DNA from: Thiolinea disciformis DSM 14473 | Lineage (GTDB): Bacteria > Pseudomonadota > Gammaproteobacteria > Thiotrichales > Thiotrichaceae | Direction: 5' to 3' | Assembly: GCF_000371925.1 (NCBI RefSeq) | Contig: NZ_AQVE01000002.1 | Coordinates: 62,001-126,000, forward strand | DNA length: 64,000 bases | Part shown: positions 45,581 to 55,098 of the stretch, piece after piece | Numbering within the stretch: position 1 is the first letter of the stretch | Layout: each line of letters starts with the position of its first letter | Program-made: the position numbers and the translations under genes | Notes under the pieces: generated by a model | Told to the model about the DNA's origin: nothing | Databases searched by the model: none | What the model saw: only the letters and a program-made list of their open reading frames with translations

Positions 45581-46463
45581 CTTTTAATCCACTGGTTTTT
45601 TGTAAGAACCAATCCACAATGAAGTTCACCCCCACGGTTAGGAGTGCAATCGCGCCCGCTGGCAGAAGAGGAGTAACGTCACCATAAGAGATGAGTGTGG
45701 CATTGTCGCGCACCATGCTGCCCCAGTCAGCAGTGGGTGGCTGAATGCCTAAGCCTAAGAAGCTCAACGCAGCAATGGTTAAGAACACAAAGCAAAAGCG
45801 TAAGCCAAACTCAGCGACTAAGGGAGGCATAATATTTGGTAAAACTTCACGTAAAGTAATCCATGCCAAACCCTCGCCACGTAAACGTGCTGCTTCCACA
45901 TAATCCATGACCACTACATTCAAGCTCACTGCACGCGCTAGGCGAAACACGCGGGTTGAATCCAGCACTGCAATAATCACGATTAGCACTGGAATAGAAG
46001 TACCAAAAATCGTCAGCAGTAATAAAGAGAAAATCAGTGAAGGAATCGCCATTAACACATCCACAACGCGACTCATGATTTGATCAGCCCAACCACCTAG
46101 AATCGCCGCAAGAATGCCAGTAATACCGCCAATGAAGAAAGCAAGCAGCGTGGTTATTAACGCAATCCCTATAGTATTGCGTGCACCGTATAGTAAGCGC
46201 GTAAACATATCGCGGCCTAAATTATCAGTGCCAAGTAGATATTTTTCACTCCACAGTTCAAAGGGGCCGCCGACAATTTCAGATTCACCATAAGGCGTGA
46301 GCCAAGGCGCAAACAGCGCGACAAAGACATATGCCAATACAATAATGATGCCAAGCTTAGCGCTCAAGGGTGCTTTCCAAAGCTCGCGTAAAGCAAGGTT
46401 TAATTTGCTGGGGCGAATTACCGCAGTATGGGTGCTTAGGTTTGTAGGGCTATCGAGTTTCAT
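45570..46463 (-). CDS. ABC transporter permease, DppC-like
   Basis: 297 residues, six predicted membrane helices. The N-terminal OppC-type segment (VLAYVFVALFAPWLTPYGE) and LLGTDNLGRDMFTRLLYGAR precede the conserved permease loop, seen as YVEAARLRGEGLAWITLREVLPNI, which contacts the ATPase. It pairs with the DppB-like permease, whose stop overlaps its start by 4 bases. C-terminal GVNFIVDWFLQ is standard. Confidence 0.92.
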   Translation of the reverse strand: MKLDSPTNLSTHTAVIRPSKLNLALRELWKAPLSAKLGIIIVLAYVFVALFAPWLTPYGESEIVGGPFELWSEKYLLGTDNLGRDMFTRLLYGARNTIGIALITTLLAFFIGGITGILAAILGGWADQIMSRVVDVLMAIPSLIFSLLLLTIFGTSIPVLIVIIAVLDSTRVFRLARAVSLNVVVMDYVEAARLRGEGLAWITLREVLPNIMPPLVAEFGLRFCFVFLTIAALSFLGLGIQPPTADWGSMVRDNATLISYGDVTPLLPAGAIALLTVGVNFIVDWFLQKTSGLKDGQ

Positions 46464-47416
46464 CGTGGATGTAACAGCCTTGGGTTAGTCGCAATCGACA
46501 AAATATCCGCTGTCAGATTTAACAGCACATAAGTGGCAGCAAAGATAATGCTACAGGCTTGTACCACAGGAATATCACGCTTTTGTACCGAGTCTACAAT
46601 TAATTGCCCCAAGCCCGGATAAACAAATACCACCTCAACAATCACTACACCCACAATTAAATAAGCTAAGTTCAACGCAACCACATTTACAATCGGTGCC
46701 CACGCATTGGGTAGGGCATGATGCATAATAATATGTGCCCGACTCAAACCTTTAAATTTAGCCATTTCAATATAGGGGCTGGCCATTAAGTTGATAATGG
46801 CTGCGCGTGTCATACGCATCATATGTGCCATCACCACTAAAGTCAGGGTTAAAGCGGGAAGAAAGACTTTATGCAAGCGCTCAAAAAACGGCGTATCTGG
46901 GCTCACATCAGCAAGGCTTGGAAACCATGCTAATTTCACCGAAAAAATAAGAATTAAAATATACGCCACAAAAAATTCGGGAAAGGAAATCGAAGATAGG
47001 GTGAGTATATTGATCGAGCGGTCAAACCAGCTATTGCGATACAGGGCTGCTAAAATGCCTAAGGCTAAGGATAAAGGTACGGCAATCACAGCAGCCACAG
47101 CAGCCAGAAAAAAAGTATTACCTAAGCGAACACTAATAAGTTCGGAAATCTTGCGGCCATTAGCTAGGGATGTTCCAAAATCCCCCTGCGCAATATTGCC
47201 TAACCAGTGGATGTAACGCACGGGGGCTGCTTGATCTAAACCAAGATCACGGCGGCACGCGGCAACCGTCGATTCAGTTGCAGCCTGTCCCTGAATGGCT
47301 TGGCATAAGTCCCCTGGCAGTAATTCTACGCCTAGGAAAATAATCAGTGATACGGCAAATAGAACCAGGATGCCCAAGCCTAATCGCTGCAAAATGACAT
47401 TGACAATAGACCCCAT
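46460..47416 (-). CDS. ABC transporter permease, DppB-like
   Basis: 318 residues, six predicted helices. Typical N-terminus (ILQRLGLGILVLFAVSLIIFLGVELLPGD) followed by a periplasmic loop (RRDLGLDQAAPVRYIHWLGN, FGTSLANGRKISELI) and the ATPase-contact loop SPYIEMAKFKGLSRAHIIMHHALPN. Second gene of the transporter operon, 76 bases after the binding protein gene; permease order B then C is as in dpp/opp. Confidence 0.92.
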   Translation of the reverse strand: MGSIVNVILQRLGLGILVLFAVSLIIFLGVELLPGDLCQAIQGQAATESTVAACRRDLGLDQAAPVRYIHWLGNIAQGDFGTSLANGRKISELISVRLGNTFFLAAVAAVIAVPLSLALGILAALYRNSWFDRSINILTLSSISFPEFFVAYILILIFSVKLAWFPSLADVSPDTPFFERLHKVFLPALTLTLVVMAHMMRMTRAAIINLMASPYIEMAKFKGLSRAHIIMHHALPNAWAPIVNVVALNLAYLIVGVVIVEVVFVYPGLGQLIVDSVQKRDIPVVQACSIIFAATYVLLNLTADILSIATNPRLLHPR

Positions 47417-47492
47417 TGATCTAGCTCCTAAAGCATCTACTTGGAAACTCCTTCTCTAATCAAGAAGGAGTTGCTAACTGGCTAAGTGATGT

Positions 47493-49091
47493 TTAGGCTA
47501 CTTTCCACCAACGTAATACGGCACGTTGACCGTCTAAATCCCAGTCATTGGCAATGACCTCGGGTGTGCCCACTTTATTGGTGACTGCACCAATATAGTT
47601 GTTAAAGATTGGAATAATCGCCCCACCATCATCGCTAAGGATCATTTGCATTTCGGCATACATGGCTGCACGTTTGGGTTCATCCAATTCCGCCCGTGCT
47701 TCTACCAAGAGCTTATTGAATTTATCGTTTTTCCAAACCGTATCATTCCATTCAGCATCGGCAGCATAAGCGGTTGAGAATGCCCAGTCTTCTGTTGGAC
47801 GACCGCCCCAATAGCAGAAGCAGAACGGTTTCTTCATCCACACATTCGACCAATAACCATCGCTAGGTTCACGAATGATTTCTACATTAATCCCAGCTTT
47901 GGCGGCATGTTCTTTGTAAAGTACGGCTGCATCCACCGCACCGGCAAAGGCTGCATCAGAGGTGCTCAACTGTACTTTCAAACCTTCTGCGCCCGCTTTC
48001 TTTAGTAAGGATTTGGCTTTATCAGGGTCATAAGCGCGTTGGGGTAAATTATTATCAAGATAGCGATTCGCGCGCCCAATCGGATGGTCATTACCGATAT
48101 AACCGTGTCCACGCAATACTGTTTCTAGCATAGCATTACGGTCAACCGCATATTTGAGGGCTAAGCGTACATCTGGGTTTTTATAAGGATCGGTATCGCA
48201 GCGCATCGGCATGGAATAATGCGCATTGCCACTGGTTTCAATCACTCGCACATTTTTGTTACGTGCTAGCAGATGCAAGGTTTTTACATCCATGCGGTCA
48301 GCAGCATCAATCTCGCCTGTGGTTAAGGCATTTACCCGTGCAGTCACATCGGCAATAGTAATAAACTCAGCGGAATCTAAGTGGACTGCGCCTGCGTTCC
48401 AATGATTCGCAAATTTTTCTACCGAAGATTTCACACCAGGTTCAAAGTTTTTCAGTTTGTAGTAACCGCAGCCAATCCCTGATTTGGCATCTACTTTACC
48501 GTCTGCATTTGCAGGCATAATGGCTAGGTGGAAGTCGCTGACTTGATAGGGGAGATCGGCGTTACCATCTTTTAAAGTAATGATAACGGTGTGGTCGCCA
48601 TCCGCCTGCATATCGGCAAAGGTATCCACAATCACTTTTGCGCCCGATTTACTATCCGCACCACTATGATGCTTGAGCGAGGCTACCACATCCTTCGCAG
48701 TCATTTTCTGACCGTTATGGAATTCGACACCTTGGCGCAGTTTAAAGACCCATTTCTTTGCACCATCACTCGCTTCCCAGCTCTCAGCCAGCTCAGGGCC
48801 TAATTTGCCATCTGCGCCGACTTGGGTGAGGTAGTTATGAATGGTTTTGCCAATCGACTGCATACAGTTATTTTCATAGGTAGCAGGGTCTAGGGAGTCA
48901 GTGGTAGAGCCGTGGCCAGTGCCAATTTTGAGATGTCCACCTTTTTGGGGTTCAGCGGCATAAGCGGATGTGCCTAAGAGAATTGAAGGTGCAGCAGCAC
49001 TTAATCCAAACAAGGCAGCTGCTTTTAGAAAGTCGCGTCTTGATAAGGTGCCCGCGCGCAGCTCTGCTTCTAGCTGTGGTAAGTTCGTCAT
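47493..49091 (-). CDS. ABC transporter solute-binding protein (family 5), Tat-exported
   Basis: 532 residues. The N-terminus carries a twin-arginine signal (LSRRDFLKAAALFGLSAA) ending near AYAA-EPQ, so it is exported folded. The rest is the SBP_bac_5 peptide/nickel-type fold (NCMQSIGKTIHNYLTQVGAD, LRQGVEFHNGQKMTAKDVV, NPDVRLALKYAVDRNAML). It is first in the operon and defines the ligand, which I cannot name: family members bind peptides, heme, glycosides, opines or betaines. The convergent pair of esterase and choline sulfatase nearby hints at an ester or osmolyte-like substrate; that is conjecture. Confidence 0.9.
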   Translation of the reverse strand: MTNLPQLEAELRAGTLSRRDFLKAAALFGLSAAAPSILLGTSAYAAEPQKGGHLKIGTGHGSTTDSLDPATYENNCMQSIGKTIHNYLTQVGADGKLGPELAESWEASDGAKKWVFKLRQGVEFHNGQKMTAKDVVASLKHHSGADSKSGAKVIVDTFADMQADGDHTVIITLKDGNADLPYQVSDFHLAIMPANADGKVDAKSGIGCGYYKLKNFEPGVKSSVEKFANHWNAGAVHLDSAEFITIADVTARVNALTTGEIDAADRMDVKTLHLLARNKNVRVIETSGNAHYSMPMRCDTDPYKNPDVRLALKYAVDRNAMLETVLRGHGYIGNDHPIGRANRYLDNNLPQRAYDPDKAKSLLKKAGAEGLKVQLSTSDAAFAGAVDAAVLYKEHAAKAGINVEIIREPSDGYWSNVWMKKPFCFCYWGGRPTEDWAFSTAYAADAEWNDTVWKNDKFNKLLVEARAELDEPKRAAMYAEMQMILSDDGGAIIPIFNNYIGAVTNKVGTPEVIANDWDLDGQRAVLRWWKVA

Positions 49092-49265
49092 AAATTTATC
49101 TCCTCCTCTACAATTTGATCTTGGCTATTCGATCTTAGTGATCAATAAGCTCCAGATGAACCGTGCACTTTATAAGTACATGTATTCAAAACCTTAGCTC
49201 TCCTCTATTCAGTCTTGAAGGTCTATGCTTTACTTTATTTACAAAGTAGAGTTTGGAGAGAAACT

Positions 49266-50210
49266 ATGTCAACTATTTTTTTGCAAGAAAAGAATACTCT
49301 CTTGCTAGAGCCAGATTTGCAGGCATTTATTCAGCAGGTGGATGCGCACTATCCCGTCGGTGCAGAAACGCAAGCGATTGAGGCACAAAGAGCCTTATAT
49401 AATCAAATATTGGCGAGTTTTGCAGTGCCGATTTCGCAGGACATTAGTGTTAAGGATGGGCAATTTATTTCCAAGCAACACACCATCAATACACGCATTT
49501 ATCAGCATCAAAAAGTATCAGCTCGTGCGCAGATTATTTATTTTCATGGTGGTGGTTTTGTTTTAGGTGGTTTGGATAGTCATCATGGCATTTGTGCGGA
49601 TTTGTGCGCAGGGACTGGACTAAAAATTAGTTCGATTGATTATCGGTTGGCACCCGAATATTTATATCCTGCTGCTTTAGAAGATGCAGTCTTTGCCTAT
49701 ACGCAGCTTGCAACACAGAGCGATTTGCCGCTGATTGTCATGGGTGACAGTGCAGGTGCCTGTCTAGCTGCTCATGTCGCGCAGGCTACTAAACAGTCGC
49801 CAAAGCCACCATTAGCACAAGTGCTGATTTATCCGGTGCTAGGTTCAGATTTGAGTTTGGATAGTTATCAACGTTATGCTGAAGCCCCGCTGCTTACCAC
49901 CACCAGTATGCTAACTTATTGGCAGCTATGGCTAGGACAAACGGAGCTTCCTCAAGCATTAGCAGGTATTCCGTTAGCTGAGCAAGATTTTACAGGCTTA
50001 GCTCCTGCTCTTGTGTTTAGTGCTGAATACGACCCTTTGGTAGATGAAGCACAACTGTATTGTGAAAAGATTCAAGAGGTTGGTGGTCAAGCGACTTGGG
50101 TTTTGGAGGCCGGATTAGTGCACGGTTATCTCCATGCACGTCATCAAGTCAAGGCTGCTCAAGCCAGTTTTGCACGAATTCAACAAGCACTTAGCGATTT
50201 AGTGGCTTGA
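49266..50210 (+). CDS. Alpha/beta hydrolase, HSL-family esterase
   Basis: 314 residues from the ATG at 49266, which has GGAGAG about six bases upstream; 17 upstream in-frame codons are not family-like. Carboxylesterase of the hormone-sensitive-lipase family: oxyanion motif YFHGGGFVLGG, nucleophile elbow GDSAGACLAAH, acid in SAEYDPLVDEA and histidine in LVHGYLHA. No signal peptide, so cytoplasmic. Divergent from the ABC operon (~175 bases between starts) and convergent with betC, sharing 12 bases at the 3' ends. Confidence 0.88.
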   Translation: MSTIFLQEKNTLLLEPDLQAFIQQVDAHYPVGAETQAIEAQRALYNQILASFAVPISQDISVKDGQFISKQHTINTRIYQHQKVSARAQIIYFHGGGFVLGGLDSHHGICADLCAGTGLKISSIDYRLAPEYLYPAALEDAVFAYTQLATQSDLPLIVMGDSAGACLAAHVAQATKQSPKPPLAQVLIYPVLGSDLSLDSYQRYAEAPLLTTTSMLTYWQLWLGQTELPQALAGIPLAEQDFTGLAPALVFSAEYDPLVDEAQLYCEKIQEVGGQATWVLEAGLVHGYLHARHQVKAAQASFARIQQALSDLVA

Positions 50211-51725
50211 GGGTTTGGGATAGCGGTTATTCGCCTCTAACACATTCAAATCGAGGTGATTCCGCATATAACGTTGGGTGGCATCGTGTTGCGGTTGAAA
50301 ATCCCACGATTTGAATTGGCCTTGGCGATTCGCACTATCGACTAAACGCCGACAATCTTGGCTATGCATCACCTGCTGTTTGAACTGCTCAAGATTCCAG
50401 CGCTGTTTTAATTGTTGCTGAAAGCTTTGTAATAAAGGCGCATAGTCTGGATGGTTCGCTAGATTATTCAGCTCTTGCGGATCAGCCTCTAAATCAAATA
50501 ACTGGATCGGATCAGCTTCACAATAATTAAATTTAAACCTGCCTTGACGGATCATAATCATGGGTTCCACCGAGCCTTCTGCACAATATTCGCCATACAC
50601 CACGCGCCCGTTCTGTTCCTCACCTTGTGCGAGGCTAACTAAACTTTTGCCATCAATCGGGCAGGCTAAATTGTGTGGATTAGCACCGGCTAATTCCACT
50701 AAGGTGGGCAGAATATCTTGTGCGGCAACCGGCGTTTTGATGTGCTTAGCGGTAAATTGCTGGGGGGCATGAAGTATCAAGGGAATGCGCATCGCATATT
50801 CATAAAAACACATTTTGTACCATAACCCACGCTCGCCCAACATATCGCCATGATCTGCACAAAACACAATCACCGTGTTATCTGTAAAGTCGCAATCATC
50901 TAACACTTGCAGTAACTCACCGATTTTTTCATCCAGATAGCTAATATTGGCGCAATAAGCGCGGCGCGCACGATAGATGTGTTCTGTTGTAATGCTGTAG
51001 TGGCTATAGTTCACCGCATCATACAAACGCTGTGAATGTGGGTCTTGCTGTGCATAAGTAATAGCAGCTACACTCGGCATGGGAATATCGATGTTTTCAT
51101 ATAAGTCCCAATATTTCTGCCGTGCCACATACGGGTCATGTGGATGGGTGAAACTCACGGTTAAGCAGAACGGGCGCGTGTCCAAGCGGCGGGCATATTG
51201 ATGCAGCTTTAAGCGAGCAAAATAGGCCACTTCATCATCAAACTCAAGTTGATTACTAATTTCCGCTGTACCTGCTTCAGTGACTGAATGTAGATTGTGA
51301 TACCACCAATCAATACGGTTGAGTGGATCATGCCAATTCGGTGTCCAGCCAAAATCAGCGGGATAAATATCGGTGGTTAAGCGTTCTTCAAAGCCGTGTA
51401 ATTGATCAGGCCCGACGAAATGCATTTTTCCACTTAAGGCGGTTTGATAGCCCTTTAAGCGTAAGTAGTGAGCAAAAGTGGGCGTGCTGGCAGGAAATTC
51501 CGCCGCATTATCATAAATACCTGAGCGCGAAGGGAGTTGCCCCGTCATAAAACTCCCACGCGCTGGTGTGCATAATGGACTCGCACAATAAGCATTTTCA
51601 AACTTCACACCTTGCTCAATCAGACGCTTGATATTGGGCGCGTGTAGGTACTTGAGCATGGGTTCAGCCAACATGCAGCCGCTCATTTGATCGACCATTA
51701 AAATCAGAAAATTAGTTTGGGTCAT
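50199..51725 (-). CDS. betC: Choline sulfatase
   Basis: 508 residues. It hydrolyses choline-O-sulfate to choline and sulfate. The sulfatase signature is SPLCTPARGSFMTGQLPSR: Cys52 of C-x-P-x-R must be converted to formylglycine. Metal-binding NFLILMVDQM and FCADHGDMLGERGLWYKMCFYE are present. The C-terminal ~60 residues (AVNRQGQFKSWDFQP-like, RYMRNHLDLNVLEANNRYP) match the choline-sulfatase-specific tail, so betC is preferred over a general arylsulfatase. No signal peptide. No betA/betB follow here. Confidence 0.87.
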   Translation of the reverse strand: MTQTNFLILMVDQMSGCMLAEPMLKYLHAPNIKRLIEQGVKFENAYCASPLCTPARGSFMTGQLPSRSGIYDNAAEFPASTPTFAHYLRLKGYQTALSGKMHFVGPDQLHGFEERLTTDIYPADFGWTPNWHDPLNRIDWWYHNLHSVTEAGTAEISNQLEFDDEVAYFARLKLHQYARRLDTRPFCLTVSFTHPHDPYVARQKYWDLYENIDIPMPSVAAITYAQQDPHSQRLYDAVNYSHYSITTEHIYRARRAYCANISYLDEKIGELLQVLDDCDFTDNTVIVFCADHGDMLGERGLWYKMCFYEYAMRIPLILHAPQQFTAKHIKTPVAAQDILPTLVELAGANPHNLACPIDGKSLVSLAQGEEQNGRVVYGEYCAEGSVEPMIMIRQGRFKFNYCEADPIQLFDLEADPQELNNLANHPDYAPLLQSFQQQLKQRWNLEQFKQQVMHSQDCRRLVDSANRQGQFKSWDFQPQHDATQRYMRNHLDLNVLEANNRYPKPSSH

Positions 51726-51789
51726 GGTGCTTGCGTGCTCCTCTCAATAATGTTTATTAAATTTAGCGTAGCGAAATGCCAGTTATTTT

Positions 51790-51814
51790 GCAGTAGCAAG
51801 TTTTGCTACACTGC
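51790..51814. promoter_or_regulatory. Inverted repeat just upstream of dinB
   Basis: GTAGCAA-GTT-TTGCTAC (51793-51809) is a perfect 7-bp inverted repeat, extendable by GCA/TGC across a 2-base bulge. It ends six to eleven bases before the dinB ATG. It might be an operator or a hairpin masking the ribosome site; it does not match the enterobacterial LexA box. Confidence 0.45.
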
Positions 51815-51819
51815 TGCAC

Positions 51820-52890
51820 ATGACTGATACTTCATTGCGCAAAATTATTCACATCGACATGGATTGCTTTTATGCGGCGATTGAGGTGCGGGATAATCCA
51901 GTTTTGCGTGGAAAACCTATTGCTGTGGGTGGTTCACCTGATGCGCGCGGTGTGGTAGCAACTTGTTCGTATGAAGCGCGGCAGTTTGGTGTGCATTCGG
52001 CGATGCCGATGAAGACTGCGATGCGCTTATGTCCAAACTTAATTCGCGTAGCACCGCGTCGTGCGGTTTATCAAGCCGTTTCTGCACAGATTCATAGCAT
52101 TTTTTCGGCTTATACTGATTTGATTGAGCCATTATCCTTGGATGAGGCCTATCTGGATGTGACTGCTGCTTCGCAGCATCAAGGCAGTGCAACCTTAATT
52201 GCCAGTGAAATTCGCCAACGTATTTGGCAAGAGCTACAGCTCACGGCTTCTGCTGGCATTGCGCCCAATAAATTCCTCGCTAAAGTTGCTAGTGATTGGC
52301 ATAAGCCCAATGGTCAGTTTGTGATTCGCCCAACAATGATTAGTAAATTCATGCTCACTTTGTCGGTGAAAAAAATTCCAGGCGTAGGGCAAATGACTAG
52401 CGAACGTTTAGCTGAATTAGGGGTGCGTACTTGTGCTGATTTGCAAACATGGTCGGAGGAAAAGCTCTGTGCAGAGTTTGGCCGTTTTGGGACACGCTTA
52501 TATGATCTTGCGCGTGGCATTGACCATCGTCCAGTGAGTGTAGACAACACATATAAATCGATCAGTGTAGAAGATACCTTCGCCACTGATTTACCGGATT
52601 TAGTCAGTTGCTATGCTGAATTACCAGCCTTGTTTCAAGCATTAAAGCAGCGTTTAGCCAAGGCACAAGAAACGCAGCGTTTAGTCCCGAAAAGCTTAGT
52701 GGTAAAAATCCGTTTTCATGACTTTGTATTGACGACTGCACAGACTACGACTTCGCTAGTAGAACAACATTTGTTTTTACCACTTATTAAACAAGCATGG
52801 GAACGTCGCCAAGTGCCGGTGCGTTTATTGGGAGTTGGCGTGCATTTTGCTGAGCCTTGGAGGCCAGAGCAGTTGAGTTTGGATTTGTAA
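51820..52890 (+). CDS. dinB: DNA polymerase IV
   Basis: 356 residues, Y-family translesion polymerase. Catalytic acids are in IIHIDMDCFYAAIEVRDNP and LDEAYLDVT. YEARQFGVHSAMPMKTAMRLCP, the helix-hairpin-helix (KKIPGVGQMTSERLAELGV) and the C-terminal little-finger region (SVEDTFATDL, LVVKIRFHDF) are complete. It lacks a visible C-terminal QL-rich beta-clamp motif except SLDL at the end (EQLSLDL), which probably serves as one. No clear Shine-Dalgarno. Confidence 0.95.
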   Translation: MTDTSLRKIIHIDMDCFYAAIEVRDNPVLRGKPIAVGGSPDARGVVATCSYEARQFGVHSAMPMKTAMRLCPNLIRVAPRRAVYQAVSAQIHSIFSAYTDLIEPLSLDEAYLDVTAASQHQGSATLIASEIRQRIWQELQLTASAGIAPNKFLAKVASDWHKPNGQFVIRPTMISKFMLTLSVKKIPGVGQMTSERLAELGVRTCADLQTWSEEKLCAEFGRFGTRLYDLARGIDHRPVSVDNTYKSISVEDTFATDLPDLVSCYAELPALFQALKQRLAKAQETQRLVPKSLVVKIRFHDFVLTTAQTTTSLVEQHLFLPLIKQAWERRQVPVRLLGVGVHFAEPWRPEQLSLDL

Positions 52891-52961
52891 TAGCTAAGCT
52901 AATTTGAGGATATTGGGGGGGCTTTAGCAGCTAGCCATTAACGGCTAGCTGCCAGATGTAA

Positions 52962-54032
52962 CTAAGCAATACGCGTTGGTAGAATTTCTTTCAGACGTTT
53001 GCTCATGTGTTTTAATAATTGCTCAGTCGTATCCCAATCAATACAGGCATCGGTGACCGATACACCATATTTTAATTGCGTTAAATCGCTTGGAATACTT
53101 TGATTGCCGGGGAAAAGGTTACTTTCCAGCATAATGCCAACAATCGATTTATTCCCATCAGCGATTTGATTCGCAACATTTTCTGCTACCAGTGCTTGTA
53201 AAGCGTGTTGTTTGCTGGAATTGCCGTGGCTACAATCGACAATAATATTCTGTGCTAAACCCGCTTTGCTTAGCGCTTTTTCGCAAAGCGCAATGTTCAC
53301 GCTATCATAATTCGGGTGCTTGCCACCGCGTAAAATAATATGACCGTATTTATTGCCGCGTGTTTTAATCACTGTGACTTGGCCAGCTTGATTAATGCCC
53401 AGAAAACTGTGCGGATGAGCCACTGATAACAAGGCATTAATGGCGACATCTAAATTACCGTCGGTTCCATTCTTGAAGCCTACGGGTGTCGATAAACCAC
53501 TCGCCATTTCACGATGGGTTTGCGATTCTGTGGTACGTGCACCAATCGCAGCCCACGCAAATAGGTCTGATAAATACTGAGGTGTAATGGGGTCGAGCGC
53601 TTCAGTAGCGGTTGGAATACCTTGTTCGGCTAGCCATAACAATAATTCACGCGCCATGCCCAAACCTTTTTCAATATGGAAAGAATCATCCATATCAGGG
53701 TCATTAATTAAACCTTTCCAACCCACAGTAGTCCGTGGTTTTTCAAAATAAATACGCATCACCAGATATAAAGTATCGCCCACTTGTTCGCGCAATTTCT
53801 TTAAACGCAAAGCGTATTCTTTGGCGGCATCAACATCATGAATAGAGCAAGGCCCTGTCACTACCAATAAGCGGTGATCCGCGCGTGACAGAATACGTGC
53901 AATGGTATCACGGCTACTACGTACAAAGTCCTCACCTTGCGCAGATAAAGGCCATTGTACTTTGAAGGCTTCAGGTGGCGTCAAAACATGTTCGGAAGCG
54001 AGATTGGTATTATTTAAAGTATCTTGGAGCAT
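52962..54032 (-). CDS. 3-deoxy-7-phosphoheptulonate (DAHP) synthase, AroF/AroG type
   Basis: 356 residues, class I-alpha. It condenses PEP and erythrose-4-phosphate, the first step to aromatic amino acids. Core segments: LLVVTGPCSIHDVDAAKEYA, MRIYFEKPRTTVGWKGLIND, AIGARTTESQTHREMASGLS, GFKNGTDGNLDVAI, and IVDCSHGNSSKQ with the metal ligands. The isozyme (Phe-, Tyr- or Trp-sensitive) is not decided by what I can see. About 260 bases separate it from the divergent DUF4405 gene. Confidence 0.95.
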   Translation of the reverse strand: MLQDTLNNTNLASEHVLTPPEAFKVQWPLSAQGEDFVRSSRDTIARILSRADHRLLVVTGPCSIHDVDAAKEYALRLKKLREQVGDTLYLVMRIYFEKPRTTVGWKGLINDPDMDDSFHIEKGLGMARELLLWLAEQGIPTATEALDPITPQYLSDLFAWAAIGARTTESQTHREMASGLSTPVGFKNGTDGNLDVAINALLSVAHPHSFLGINQAGQVTVIKTRGNKYGHIILRGGKHPNYDSVNIALCEKALSKAGLAQNIIVDCSHGNSSKQHALQALVAENVANQIADGNKSIVGIMLESNLFPGNQSIPSDLTQLKYGVSVTDACIDWDTTEQLLKHMSKRLKEILPTRIA

Positions 54033-54148
54033 GATATGTGTTTAAAACCTAACAAAACATAAAGTGCGACTAGTTTACTCTGTTATCTGGGCTTCTTGCT
54101 ATTCCGCCGAGACAGATAGGGTCAAAACCACCTTATGTGCTGTCAAAC

Positions 54149-54162
54149 TTGAGCTTTATCAA
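54149..54162. promoter_or_regulatory. FNR/ANR-like box between the DAHP synthase and DUF4405 genes
   Basis: TTGAGCTTTATCAA matches TTGAT-N4-ATCAA in 9 of 10 positions. It lies 132 bases before the DUF4405 ATG, so a class II promoter would start near 54197. No strong -10 is evident there. Could equally serve the divergent gene. Confidence 0.4.
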
Positions 54163-54293
54163 GTCTATTGTTAAGAAAAGTGAATGGCTTGTAAAGATTG
54201 GTAAAGCTGCTTCAAATGGTGCGATGCATCAAGGAATATAGCGCCTGAAGACGCAATCTTTCAGCAATTTAAAAAAATTTTGGAGTGTAAAAA

Positions 54294-54788
54294 ATGGACT
54301 TAGCAATCATTCGTCGTTGGGCAACGCCTGTGACGATAGGTGGTTTTATTCTAATGGCGGTGACCGGTATCATGATGTTTTTCCACATCGATATTGGCAT
54401 CACCAAAGTGGTACATGAGTGGGCGAGCTGGATCATGGTGACGGGTGTTATTATGCATCTGATTGGTAATTGGAAGCTTTTTAGCCGCTATTTCTCCCAA
54501 AAATCCGCTTGGGCCGTCATTGGTGCTTTTGTGGTGGTGTTAGTTGCCGCTATGCTGATCACGCCAGCCGGTGGTGAAGGCGGCGGCCCCAAGCAAGTCA
54601 TTGGCACGGTATTAAATGCGCCACTGGATAAAGTTGCAGGCTTGACCGGCAAATCGTTAGAAGATTTGCAAGCGCAATTAAGTGCTAAAGGCTGGAAGCT
54701 TGATCCTACAGCCACGACTTTGGACGCTATCGCAAAAGCGAATCAGACTTCCCCCATGGCTGTCCTTAACACCGCTCTAGCCAAGTAA
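54294..54788 (+). CDS. DUF4405 membrane protein (cytochrome b561-like N-terminus)
   Basis: 164 residues, TTGGAGTG before the ATG. Three membrane helices in the first ~90 residues (VTIGGFILMAVTGIMMFF, WIMVTGVIMHLIGNWKLF, AVIGAFVVVLVAAMLI) with histidines (FHIDIG, VVHEWAS, MHLIGNW) placed as possible heme ligands. The C-terminal ~70 residues form a soluble domain with LTGKSLEDLQAQLSAKGWKLD. Probably a membrane redox component; partner unknown. An FNR-like box lies upstream and a strong terminator downstream. Confidence 0.8.
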   Translation: MDLAIIRRWATPVTIGGFILMAVTGIMMFFHIDIGITKVVHEWASWIMVTGVIMHLIGNWKLFSRYFSQKSAWAVIGAFVVVLVAAMLITPAGGEGGGPKQVIGTVLNAPLDKVAGLTGKSLEDLQAQLSAKGWKLDPTATTLDAIAKANQTSPMAVLNTALAK

Positions 54789-54804
54789 TTTCTGAATCTA
54801 GTAA

Positions 54805-54847
54805 AGCACTCAACGCCTTCAGGAATGTGGGCGTTGAATGTTTTTTA
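54805..54847 (+). terminator. Rho-independent terminator after the DUF4405 gene
   Basis: TCAACGCC and GGCGTTGA form an 8-bp stem with a 12-base loop, followed by ATG and a TTTTTT run. Confidence 0.88.
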
Positions 54848-55098
54848 TATACGCTTATCCTATCCGTTTTCTGAGCCACCTCGTGCTTGATTGGCTTTAT
54901 CAGCTACTTAGGTTGCGGCACGAAAAGTCACGCTATTGTCTTAGCAGATATGGATAGGGATAATGCGGTCGCGTAATTAGTAGGGTGGCATTGGGTGCTT
55001 TAAGCGCATGATTAACCAATACCGGCCTTCCTTTATAATGCGTGCAAAAGTCTAGTTCGCTTTCCTGCCTTCATGTGCTAGACATGAGAGGAAAAACG

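Noticed and set aside
46791..47216. 141-residue plus-strand ORF
   Set aside because: It is antisense to the DppB-like permease, with no ribosome site or protein-like composition.
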